Shown piece after piece: positions 33,538 through 41,000 of a stretch of 64,000 nt of DNA (positions are counted from its first letter, which is position 1; each line of letters starts with the position of its first letter). The DNA is taken from the NCBI GenBank assembly GCA_051920445.1, contig JBPPLN010000001.1:744001-808000 (forward strand). Direction: 5' to 3'. This DNA comes from CAG-177 sp003514385 (GTDB taxonomy: Bacteria > Bacillota > Clostridia > Oscillospirales > Acutalibacteraceae). The notes beneath the pieces are model-generated. The model was not told where the DNA came from. It did not search any database and was given only the letters and a program-made list of their open reading frames with translations. A program made the translations under genes and the position numbers.

Positions 33538-33619
33538 AAGTGTTCTGAACGGATAAAAAAACAAAACAACTTCTCGATTGCCGCCGCTTGTGCGGGCGAC
33601 GGCAAATCAGTTCCCCATC

Positions 33620-33657
33620 ACCCCCAGGGCTTCCGGTGCTCTGGGGGTTTCCCATTT
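33620..33657 (+). terminator. Terminator of the 31-residue peptide gene
   Basis: ACCCCCAG..CTGGGGGT stem followed by TTCCCATTTT. A separate GCCG-rich hairpin lies just upstream near 33580-33605. Confidence 0.75.
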
Positions 33658-33838
33658 TAAACTAAATTTTACGTCATCAAAACAACACAGTCGTAACTCG
33701 TTATAAAACGGCAGAAAAGAATATTAGTCTCTACGATATAACTCATGCTTCGTGATCCCTAATTTATTTACACGAATATACCGTTCCTCGCTCATGCTAA
33801 AATATAAATACTATCCGCCCTATTTAATCCTGCTTTCA

Positions 33839-34132
33839 ATAGCCGCGCCGCAGTGTTTGATAAGCCAATTGAGACAGGCGAGGGAACGGCTTGCGAAGCA
33901 AGACGCACGAGCACGCACTCGTTCAAGCTCCGGCGCGTTTGCGTGCGAATGTGCCGAGCAACTAACTGAGAGCCGCAAGCTATGTACCGCGGCGCGGCGT
34001 TGTCGGGGGTACAGGGGGATTCCCCCTGTTTTGCTTTTCTTTTGCAGGCGTTTTCTTTTTCAAATAAAAAGAAAATGCCGAAATGCGGGTAGTATATATC
34101 TTTTGATTATAGTACGTAGCGAAGGCAAAAGT
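33839..34132 (+). repeat. Dispersed ~292-bp structured repeat, copy B
   Basis: Second copy of the repeat at 2909-3200, same orientation. The first arm GCCGCGCCGCAGT is identical; its partner here reads ACCGCGGCGCGGC, leaving one mismatch. The CAGGGGG/CCCCCTG hairpin and the GCGTTTTCTTTTT/AAAAAGAAAATGC inverted repeat are better preserved than in copy A. Small indels shift every reading frame between the copies, arguing against a coding role. The bases from 33658 to 33838 hold nothing else that I recognise. Confidence 0.8.
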
Positions 34133-34147
34133 CCATTTTAGTTAACA

Positions 34148-34182
34148 CAAAAAGAGCCGCCATATTGGCGGCTCTCGTCTTT
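34148..34182 (-). terminator. Terminator of yebC
   Basis: AGAGCCGCC / GGCGGCTCT with a five-base loop; TTTTT follows on the minus strand and a T7 run on the plus strand. Confidence 0.9.
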
Positions 34183-34190
34183 TTTTGATT

Positions 34191-34931
34191 TTACTCTGCG
34201 TCGTCGGCGTTTTCCCAGTTGTGCCAGACATTCTGAACGTCGTCGTTATCCTCGAACATCTCGAGCATCTTGCTCATGTTCTTGATATCGTCCTCATTTT
34301 CGAGTCTGGTGTAGCTCGAGGGAACATACTCGACCTCTGCGGAGAGGAAGGTGTAACCCTTCTTCTCGAGATCTTCGCATATTGCGGAGAAATCGTTGGG
34401 CTCGGTGCGGATATCGAAAACGCCGTCGTCGGTCAGGAAGTCGATAGCTCCTGCCTCAAGCGCATCTTCCATCAGCTTCTCCTCGTCGATATCGTCGTCC
34501 TTTTCGATAACGATAACGCCCTGCTTCGAGAACATGAACGAGACGCAGCCGCTCTGACCCATGTTGCCGCCGAACTTGTCAAAATAATGACGCATATCGC
34601 CCGCAGTTCTGTTGCGGTTGTCGGTAAGGGTCTCAACTATAACGGCGATGCCCGACGGACCGTAGCCCTCGTACATGATCTCCTCGTAGTTGTCCGCATT
34701 GCCGTCGCCGGCAGCTTTCTTAATAATACGGTCTATGTTGTCGTTGGGAACGTTGTTCGCCTTAGCCTTGGAAATGATATCCTTGAGCTTCGAGTTCGAC
34801 GCCGGATCGGGGCCGCCCTCACGCACCGCAACGGCTATCTCGCGGCCGATCTTCGTGAAGATCTTCGCGCGCTGGTTATCCGTTTTTTCTTTCTTTCTCT
34901 TGATCGTACTCCATTTTGAATGTCCTGACAT
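34191..34931 (-). CDS. yebC: YebC/PmpR family protein (TACO1-like)
   Basis: A 246-residue member of the YebC family with the hallmark N-terminus MSGHSKWSTIKRKKEKTDNQRAKIF and the internal YEGYGPSGIAVIVETLTDNRNRT segment. The family was first described as transcription regulators and more recently as helpers of translation at difficult stretches. The ATG has no normal binding site directly upstream: AGGAGGGA lies about 20 bases away, separated by a CGCGC/GCGCG hairpin that could bring it close. Monocistronic with a TTGACA promoter. Confidence 0.95.
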   Translation of the reverse strand: MSGHSKWSTIKRKKEKTDNQRAKIFTKIGREIAVAVREGGPDPASNSKLKDIISKAKANNVPNDNIDRIIKKAAGDGNADNYEEIMYEGYGPSGIAVIVETLTDNRNRTAGDMRHYFDKFGGNMGQSGCVSFMFSKQGVIVIEKDDDIDEEKLMEDALEAGAIDFLTDDGVFDIRTEPNDFSAICEDLEKKGYTFLSAEVEYVPSSYTRLENEDDIKNMSKMLEMFEDNDDVQNVWHNWENADDAE

Positions 34932-34994
34932 ATAAGCCGCGCCCCGGGCGCGTCCCTCCTTTGACTATCTGATAAAGCTTGTTTCTAACGGTTA

Positions 34995-35024
34995 ATTATA
35001 CAATAAAAGCTCGCAGTCTGTCAA
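34995..35024 (-). promoter_or_regulatory. Promoter of yebC
   Basis: Minus-strand TTGACA, 18 bases, TATAAT. Confidence 0.75.
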
Positions 35025-35035
35025 GTGCTGCGCCT

Positions 35036-36160
35036 TTATTTGACTATCGCATCGACTATCCTCTCGGCGCTTTTGCCGTCGAGGACGTCAAAATTGAAGC
35101 TTTTGAACTTCTCCTGCCTGTCTTTTCCGAAATCGCCGCCTGATATCACATCGAGCAGTTCGTCAAAAGTTTTTGCCGTTCTGCCGGGCACATAGTCTTC
35201 ATAATTAAAGAAGAACGAGCGCTCGCGCTCATATTCCTCGAGGTCGAATGCATAGAAAAGACACGGCTTTTCGAGCAGAACGAAGTCCATGCATATTGAA
35301 GAATAGTCGGTTATCAGCAAATCACATATCTGAACGAGCTCGCCGACATCCGGATATCCCGTCATGTCTATCGCGCTCTCGCCCGCGTCCACTTCGCCCG
35401 TGTGAACCTGCGGATGCAGGCGAATGAGCAGAACATATTCATCAGAAAAGCGCTCAGCGAATTTCTTCGCGTTGAAGTTTTTCATTATCTCGCCGTCGCG
35501 CTTCGGGTCGTCACGGAATGTCGGAGCATAGAGTGCGAGTTTTTTGCCCCTGCACTGCGGATATTTTTCGTCAAACTCCGCTCTGAGCTTTTCGGTGTCG
35601 CAGGGCAAGAAGAATCTGTCCGTGCGCGCGCTCCCGAGCGGCAGTACGCGCTCCTCGGGCAAGCCGAACGCCTTGGCATAATACGACACGACATTTTTTG
35701 ACGAGCAGACCGCATGGGTATAGCGCTTGCAGCAGCGCTTTTCAAGCTCATCAATCTCCGGCGGAAGCGCCGAGCAGAGCCCGAATCGCTTGAACACGCC
35801 CTCGGCGTGCCAGAGCTGGACAACTTTCGTCTCCGGGCTGAAATTTATATAGGCGAGGGGCATAAAATTGTCGTTCAAAAAGACATACTGCGCTGTTGCA
35901 AGGCGATATGAGCTGACGAAAAAGAACCTGAATGCGCCTTTTATGAGCTTCGCCGGGTTCTTTGAAAGCTCGATGTCGCGGCGGGTAATGAGCTTTATAT
36001 CATAGTCACCGCGCCTCTCAAGCTCCGCCTTAACCGCGCCGAGCGAATCGTTGAAATCCGCGTTGTGCGGAGATACCAAAGCCACCCTTCCCCTTTTAAC
36101 AGGGAAAAGGCGGCATATTCTGAATATCACTGCGTAAATAGTATAAAACAGCTTTTTCAT
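35036..36160 (-). CDS. Teichoic-acid polymerase/primase family (CDP-glycerol glycerophosphotransferase)
   Basis: A 374-residue enzyme of the Glyphos_transf family that transfers glycerol- or ribitol-phosphate from the CDP form. Supporting motifs are VVQLWHAEGVFKRFG near residue 112, GSARTDRF near 172, LYAPTFRDD near 205, LLIRLHPQ near 240 and the CDLLITDYSSICMDF active-site region near 275. It has a single catalytic domain without a long N-terminal extension. Because tarI and tarJ are directly upstream, a ribitol-phosphate (TarL/TarK-like) role is likely but a glycerol primer role cannot be excluded. Its start overlaps the tarJ stop by one base. Confidence 0.88.
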   Translation of the reverse strand: MKKLFYTIYAVIFRICRLFPVKRGRVALVSPHNADFNDSLGAVKAELERRGDYDIKLITRRDIELSKNPAKLIKGAFRFFFVSSYRLATAQYVFLNDNFMPLAYINFSPETKVVQLWHAEGVFKRFGLCSALPPEIDELEKRCCKRYTHAVCSSKNVVSYYAKAFGLPEERVLPLGSARTDRFFLPCDTEKLRAEFDEKYPQCRGKKLALYAPTFRDDPKRDGEIMKNFNAKKFAERFSDEYVLLIRLHPQVHTGEVDAGESAIDMTGYPDVGELVQICDLLITDYSSICMDFVLLEKPCLFYAFDLEEYERERSFFFNYEDYVPGRTAKTFDELLDVISGGDFGKDRQEKFKSFNFDVLDGKSAERIVDAIVK

Positions 36161-37185
36161 TATTTATCCCAATCGATGACGGTCTTGCCGAAGTTTCTCA
36201 TATAGTCGGCGTTGAACGCCTTGTGGATATCCGGGATATCGCGAACCTTGAACTCATCGCCGATAAGATTCTCAAGATAGTGTCCGACCTCCGGATGCTC
36301 TGCAAAAATCTGCATCGTGCGCAGGAAATCTTTCCTGCCGCTGCGCGAAGAGCCGAAGAGATTGAGACCTTTTTCAAGCACCATTCTCGTGTTGATATCG
36401 ACGAAGTTCTCGCTGACGCCCATGAGCGAAATGCTGCCCTCGGGCTCAATGAGGTCTATCATCTGATTTATCGCGGGTCTTGAGCCGGGGCCGCCGACGC
36501 ACTCGAACGCATGGTCGATGCTGACTCCCTCAGGCACCGCGTCAACATGGAATGTCTCTTTTGCAAAGGTGAAGAAATTGAGCTTGTCCTCAACCGTGCC
36601 GAAGATATAGAGCTCGGCGTTCGGATAGAGATAGTGCAGCATCAGTGCGGTTATGAAGCCGACATTTCCGTCGCCCCAGATACCGATTCTGCGGCGGTTG
36701 GAATTCGCGAACTTCTCGAAACGCGAGATGGACTGCACGCTGACGCTGACGAGCTCCGAGAACGAAGCGACGCGCATATCAAAGCCCTCGGGCACCTTGA
36801 CAAGGCGGTCGTGGGGCATCTGGATATAGTCGCGCATGAAGCCGTCATATCCGCTCGAGCAGAAGTGGCTCGAACGCAGATAGTTCTCGGCGATGACCGG
36901 GTCGGTCTCGGTGGGTGTATTGGGTATCGGAATGAGCATCTCTCCGATCGAAAATTCACCGCTCGGGTCATATATTACTTCGGCGACACACTCATGAATA
37001 AGAGCCATGGGCAGCTTCTTCATGAGCACGGCGCGGTTGCGCAGGCCCTGATAGTAGCGCTGATCCGCCTTGCATATCGACATCTTGACGGGGCGGAGAA
37101 TGACCTCGTTCTTCGAGAGGTCTATCTCTTTGTACGCCGTGTCAATGAGCTTGGGCGCTATAAGCTGATATACTTCATTTATCAT
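36160..37185 (-). CDS. tarJ: Ribulose-5-phosphate reductase TarJ-like (zinc alcohol dehydrogenase family)
   Basis: A 341-residue medium-chain dehydrogenase. In the TarJ branch it reduces ribulose-5-phosphate to ribitol-5-phosphate with NADPH, feeding TarI. Cys38 in KMSICKADQRYYQG is a zinc-site candidate, and the nucleotide-binding region is GIWGDGNVGFITALMLHYL near residue 166. The 11-base overlap with the cytidylyltransferase gene upstream and the overlap with the polymerase downstream support a pathway role; on sequence alone other polyol dehydrogenases are possible. Confidence 0.88.
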   Translation of the reverse strand: MINEVYQLIAPKLIDTAYKEIDLSKNEVILRPVKMSICKADQRYYQGLRNRAVLMKKLPMALIHECVAEVIYDPSGEFSIGEMLIPIPNTPTETDPVIAENYLRSSHFCSSGYDGFMRDYIQMPHDRLVKVPEGFDMRVASFSELVSVSVQSISRFEKFANSNRRRIGIWGDGNVGFITALMLHYLYPNAELYIFGTVEDKLNFFTFAKETFHVDAVPEGVSIDHAFECVGGPGSRPAINQMIDLIEPEGSISLMGVSENFVDINTRMVLEKGLNLFGSSRSGRKDFLRTMQIFAEHPEVGHYLENLIGDEFKVRDIPDIHKAFNADYMRNFGKTVIDWDK

Positions 37186-37897
37186 TGTTCACAACCCCCA
37201 GAAGTGCGTTTGCAACTTTGAGATCATAGGTGTAGGTTATCTTGATGTTGAACACTTCGCCGTCAACGATGCGGACGGGCTTGTTCTTTATTGTATAGAT
37301 CTTGCACGCATCGGTCAGCGTGTTCTTCTCGTCCTCGGTGAGGCTGTTGAGAACGCTCTCAAGCTCCTTTATTCTGAAGGACTGCGGAGTCTGACCCTGA
37401 TACAGCTCGCTTCTGGTCGGGATGCTGCTGACATTTTCGCTGTCCTCGCTGCGGACTATTGTATCCGTTGCGGGAATAACTGTGTCGCACGCGCCGTATT
37501 TCTTCGCAGCCTCGATATTTTCGTCAATTATTCTGTGGGTGACAAACGGGCGGACTGCGTCGTGGGTAACAATAACGCTGTCGTCGTCAATGGCGAAATT
37601 CTCGTTGATGAACTTGAGCGCGTTTTCGAGCGTGCCGTTTCTTGTCGAGCCGCCCTCAACGACATTTATCTTCTCTGCGATAGCCTCGCCGAGATATTTC
37701 TTCACGAGATCCTTCGTGTGGGCTATCCATGCCTTGGGGCAGAGGACTATTATGCGGTCGATTCCGGGATTGACGACAAACTTCTCTATCGTGTGGACTA
37801 TTATCGGCTTTGAGCCGAGCTGGAGATACTGTTTGGGCATATCTGCGCTGCCCATTCTGCTGCCGATACCGCCGGCAAAAATCGCTCCTATGACCAT
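37175..37897 (-). CDS. tarI: D-ribitol-5-phosphate cytidylyltransferase TarI (IspD/TarI family)
   Basis: A 240-residue nucleotidyltransferase that activates ribitol-5-phosphate with CTP. The N-terminal signature IFAGGIGSRMGSADMPKQYL and the VTHDAVRPFV segment near residue 105 fit the IspD/TarI family. IspD, which makes the isoprenoid precursor, is nearly the same in sequence; the overlapping tarJ gene decides in favour of TarI. Upstream by 17 bases is the teichoic-acid exporter ATPase. Confidence 0.9.
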   Translation of the reverse strand: MVIGAIFAGGIGSRMGSADMPKQYLQLGSKPIIVHTIEKFVVNPGIDRIIVLCPKAWIAHTKDLVKKYLGEAIAEKINVVEGGSTRNGTLENALKFINENFAIDDDSVIVTHDAVRPFVTHRIIDENIEAAKKYGACDTVIPATDTIVRSEDSENVSSIPTRSELYQGQTPQSFRIKELESVLNSLTEDEKNTLTDACKIYTIKNKPVRIVDGEVFNIKITYTYDLKVANALLGVVNNDK

Positions 37898-37914
37898 CTG
37901 AAAAACACCCTTTC

Positions 37915-38661
37915 TTATTTTATTCCCTTGACCATACGGTCGTAGATATCACAGACCTCCTGGCTCGTTCCGGAAGCTATCATCTTGCCGTGATCGAGGA
38001 TTATGGCCTTGTTGCAGAGTCTGCGCACCTGTTCTGTCGAGTGCGAGACGAAGAGCACCGTTACATTGTTTTCAAACATCGACATGACGCGTTTCTCGCT
38101 CTTGGCTCTGAAACGGGCGTCGCCGACAGAGAGCACCTCGTCGAGAATAAGCACCTGCGGATCGACCGCAGTAGCTATCGCGAAGCCAAGACGCGCACGC
38201 ATACCGGAGGAATAGTTCTTGACCGGGACATGCATAAAGTCTTTGAGCTCGGCGAATTCGACTATCTCATCATAGCGCTCCTCGATGTATTTTCTCGAAT
38301 AGCCCATCGTTGCGCCGTAGAGATAGACATTCTCCTTGCCGGTGTAGTTCATATCAAAGCCCGCGCCGAGTTCAAGCAGAGGGGCAATAACGCCCTTTGT
38401 CGTGACCGTGCCCTTGGTGGGCTTGAGAACGCCTGCGACAGTCTTGAGCAGTGTACTCTTGCCGGCTCCGTTGAAGCCGAGAACACCGAGGCGTTCGCCC
38501 TTTTCGATCTGGAAATTGACATCGGTCAGCGCCCAGAAATCATCATACTTGAGCTTGCGGGTGACGAGCTTTATGAAATATTCTTTTAGATTGTCTACCT
38601 TTTCCTGATTCTGAATGAATCTGATGCTGACGTGATTTACATCAACCATTACGTTGCCCAT
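37915..38661 (-). CDS. tagH: Teichoic-acid/polysaccharide ABC transporter ATP-binding protein (TagH/Wzt-like)
   Basis: A 248-residue ATPase of the polysaccharide/polyol-phosphate exporter group. Walker A GFNGAGKST is near residue 57, the signature KNYSSGMRARLGFAIA near 142, Walker B VLILDEVLSVGD near 166 and switch histidine VSHSTEQV near 200. The N-terminal NLKEYFIKLVTRKLKYDDFWAL insertion is typical of TagH/Wzt. It lacks the long C-terminal extension of Bacillus TagH. Partner of the TagG-like permease immediately upstream. Confidence 0.93.
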   Translation of the reverse strand: MGNVMVDVNHVSIRFIQNQEKVDNLKEYFIKLVTRKLKYDDFWALTDVNFQIEKGERLGVLGFNGAGKSTLLKTVAGVLKPTKGTVTTKGVIAPLLELGAGFDMNYTGKENVYLYGATMGYSRKYIEERYDEIVEFAELKDFMHVPVKNYSSGMRARLGFAIATAVDPQVLILDEVLSVGDARFRAKSEKRVMSMFENNVTVLFVSHSTEQVRRLCNKAIILDHGKMIASGTSQEVCDIYDRMVKGIK

Positions 38662-38676
38662 AATTACGCCCTCCCA

Positions 38677-39489
38677 TCAGATGTGCAGGATGAAATCATC
38701 CTGCTTCTTGTAGAACACCAGCACGCCTATGAGCAGCATCGCAACGCTGAAGACGGCGGAGTAGATTATATGATTCGGATTCATCGCCCTGCCGAAAAGC
38801 ACGCAGTCCCTGAACATCGAGACTATCGAATAGAGCGGGTTCGCCATGAGCGCATACTGTGCATACCTGTTGGTTATATGCAGGGTCTCGACATTGTAGA
38901 ATATGGGAGTCGCATAGAACAGCAGCATGCAGAAAACTTCGTACATATACTCGACATCCTTGAAGAAAACCTCCATGGTGCAAAGTATCATTCCGACGCC
39001 GACGCACAGCACAAAGAGGATGAGTATCGGCACGAAAGAAAGCAGGATATACGGAGTCAGGCGCATGACGGTGTCGGTGAATATCATGTAATACGCCATA
39101 ACGACCGCAAGCACAAGAAGCGAAATCAAAAACGTTATGAAGTTCGACGCGACATTCGCCATGGGGTATATGTACTTGGGCACATACACCTTCTTTATGA
39201 CCGATGCGCTGTTTCTTATCGAGCGCATGGCGCGCTTGGTAGCCTGGGAATAGAACTCATAGAGCAGACGGCCGCAGAGCAAATATACGGGGTAGTTGAG
39301 AACCTTCGACTCATCGCGTCCGAAGATATTTCCGAAGATGAACGCGAGCACGATCATCGTCAGAAGCGGCTGAAGAAATGTCCAGAACATACCGAGAACC
39401 GAGTTCCTGTACTGGAGCTTAATGTTCTTGCGAACGATCTCGGTGAAAAGGAAACGGTACTTATAAAAATTCTTGAAGTATTTCTTCAT
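38677..39489 (-). CDS. tagG: Teichoic-acid/polysaccharide ABC transporter permease (TagG/Wzm-like)
   Basis: A 271-residue ABC-2 permease with six membrane helices. The LLTEIVRKNIKLQYRNSVLG-type start (here FLFTEIVRKNIKLQYRNSVLGMFW) and central VPKYIYPMANVASNFITFL are typical of teichoic-acid and O-antigen exporters. The start at 39489 is fixed by an exceptionally complete GGAGGTGATCC site that itself overlaps the stop of the upstream glycosyltransferase gene. Confidence 0.93.
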   Translation of the reverse strand: MKKYFKNFYKYRFLFTEIVRKNIKLQYRNSVLGMFWTFLQPLLTMIVLAFIFGNIFGRDESKVLNYPVYLLCGRLLYEFYSQATKRAMRSIRNSASVIKKVYVPKYIYPMANVASNFITFLISLLVLAVVMAYYMIFTDTVMRLTPYILLSFVPILILFVLCVGVGMILCTMEVFFKDVEYMYEVFCMLLFYATPIFYNVETLHITNRYAQYALMANPLYSIVSMFRDCVLFGRAMNPNHIIYSAVFSVAMLLIGVLVFYKKQDDFILHI

Positions 39490-39494
39490 CCGGA

Positions 39495-40259
39495 TCACCT
39501 CCACTTTTTCATATAGTAGAACATCGAGCGGATATGGACGAGCAGGAGCTTGAAGTTATGTTTCGACTCCCTCTCCCATTCGTGATAGACGACAACCGAC
39601 GGATCAAACACGACGCGGGCATATTTGCGCACGGTGCGGGTTATATCGCTGTCTTCAAAATAGAGGAAATACCCCTCGTCAAAGCCGCCGATTTTGCGAA
39701 ACAGCTCCGTTCTTATCATGAAAAAGCATCCGGAGGCGTTCTCAATGTCAAAGGGCTTTGTGTAGTCCTCGTCGAGCATCGCGTATTCGCGCAGGAGCCT
39801 GCCCGGCTTCTCTTCGTTGCGCAGGCGGCTGGCAAAAAGATATTTTATCTTCGGGTCGCGCTTGCCGAGAATCTGCATACGCCCGTCGGGGAAGCAGATT
39901 TTCGGGGCGAGCAAGCCTATATTCTCATGCTCTTCGAGATAATCCGCAAGGGCTGATATCGCGTCGTTCTTTACTGTAATATCCGGATTTATGACGACAT
40001 GATACTTTGAATCAAGTCTGTCCATCACCAGATTATGACCCGCTCCGAAGCCGGTGTTTCCGGCGTTGCGGATAAGCTCAAGCTGCGGGTAGTTCTGCTC
40101 GATAAACTCCGGGGTGCCGTCGGTTGAGGAATTGTCCACAACATAGAGCTTGAAATCGGCACGGGTGAACTCGAGCAGAGAATCAAGGGTCTTTTTGATG
40201 GAATGCATATTGTTGTGCGTCACTATGCACCCCGTGACCTTATATTTTCCCAATTTCAC
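39495..40259 (-). CDS. Family 2 glycosyltransferase (rhamnosyltransferase-like)
   Basis: A 254-residue GT-A glycosyltransferase. The N-terminal GCIVTHNNMHSIKKTLDSLL with VVDNSSTDGTPEFI near residue 40 binds the nucleotide sugar, VINPDITV near 90 is the DxD-like region, and SGCFFMIRTELFRKIGGFDEGYFLYFEDSDI near 180-210 is characteristic of WbbL-like rhamnosyltransferases. It probably adds a sugar to the lipid-linked teichoic-acid or polysaccharide chain exported by the adjoining TagGH pair. Confidence 0.9.
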   Translation of the reverse strand: MKLGKYKVTGCIVTHNNMHSIKKTLDSLLEFTRADFKLYVVDNSSTDGTPEFIEQNYPQLELIRNAGNTGFGAGHNLVMDRLDSKYHVVINPDITVKNDAISALADYLEEHENIGLLAPKICFPDGRMQILGKRDPKIKYLFASRLRNEEKPGRLLREYAMLDEDYTKPFDIENASGCFFMIRTELFRKIGGFDEGYFLYFEDSDITRTVRKYARVVFDPSVVVYHEWERESKHNFKLLLVHIRSMFYYMKKWR

Positions 40260-40292
40260 ACCTCTTTAAGTGCTGACTTATCACGGTCAGCG

Positions 40293-40994
40293 TCAGTCTG
40301 CGTTTTTGTATCGCAGTATATCTCCCGCCATCTGAATGCGCCAGGATATCTTCTGCGCGGCGGTGGTCTTGCCTCCTGTCACATTGCCGCCGTGGCAGCG
40401 ATGCTTGATAAGAGGCTCGTATATGAACTCGACCTTGCCTTTTAGCTCGGCGTTGAGTCCTATCCACCAGTCATGCATGGCGAGATTTTTGGGGAACGGC
40501 ATAAACGCAGGCTCGAAATCGCGCCTGAACGCCATGCAGCAGCCCATATATGAATTCTTCAGAAAGTTTCTGACAAATCCCCTCTTCGAGCCGTTGAGGC
40601 TGAAGAAAGATTCGTCGGTGACGTTCAGTTCCCCGTCCGTCATCATTGCGTCATGCAGCACGACGTCTGCGCCGTTTTCAATCGCTTTCATGACGCGCTC
40701 AACCTTGTTCGGGAGCCAGACATCGTCCTGATCGCACAGGAAGATTACATCCCCCGAACAGTTGAGAATAGCGTTTTCAAAATTTCTGCATACGCCCTCG
40801 CCCGTGCCCTCGACATATCTGACTCGCCCGTCATATGCCGAATAGAATTCGACCGCCGCGCGGGTCTTGCCCGCGGGGTTATCGTCGCTGACGACTATCT
40901 CGTCGTCCATGCCGAGCTGAGGGAGTATGGATTCGATCTGTTCTCCTATATATTTCTCGCCGTTATATGCGGCAAGAGCAACCGATATTTTCAT
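40293..40994 (-). CDS. Family 2 glycosyltransferase
   Basis: A 233-residue GT-A glycosyltransferase with ISVALAAYNGEKYIGEQIESIL at the start, EIVVSDDNPAG near residue 32 and the FLCDQDDVWLPNKVERV motif near 85, a pattern frequent in rhamnosyl- and galactosyl-transferases of surface glycans. Its ATG is only 6 bases after the lysS stop, so the cell-envelope genes appear to be transcribed from the greA-lysS promoter. Confidence 0.9.
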   Translation of the reverse strand: MKISVALAAYNGEKYIGEQIESILPQLGMDDEIVVSDDNPAGKTRAAVEFYSAYDGRVRYVEGTGEGVCRNFENAILNCSGDVIFLCDQDDVWLPNKVERVMKAIENGADVVLHDAMMTDGELNVTDESFFSLNGSKRGFVRNFLKNSYMGCCMAFRRDFEPAFMPFPKNLAMHDWWIGLNAELKGKVEFIYEPLIKHRCHGGNVTGGKTTAAQKISWRIQMAGDILRYKNAD

Positions 40995-41000
40995 ATATCA

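Noticed and set aside
37175..37897. Naming the cytidylyltransferase IspD
   Set aside because: Sequence alone is ambiguous, but overlap with tarJ and the teichoic-acid context favour TarI.
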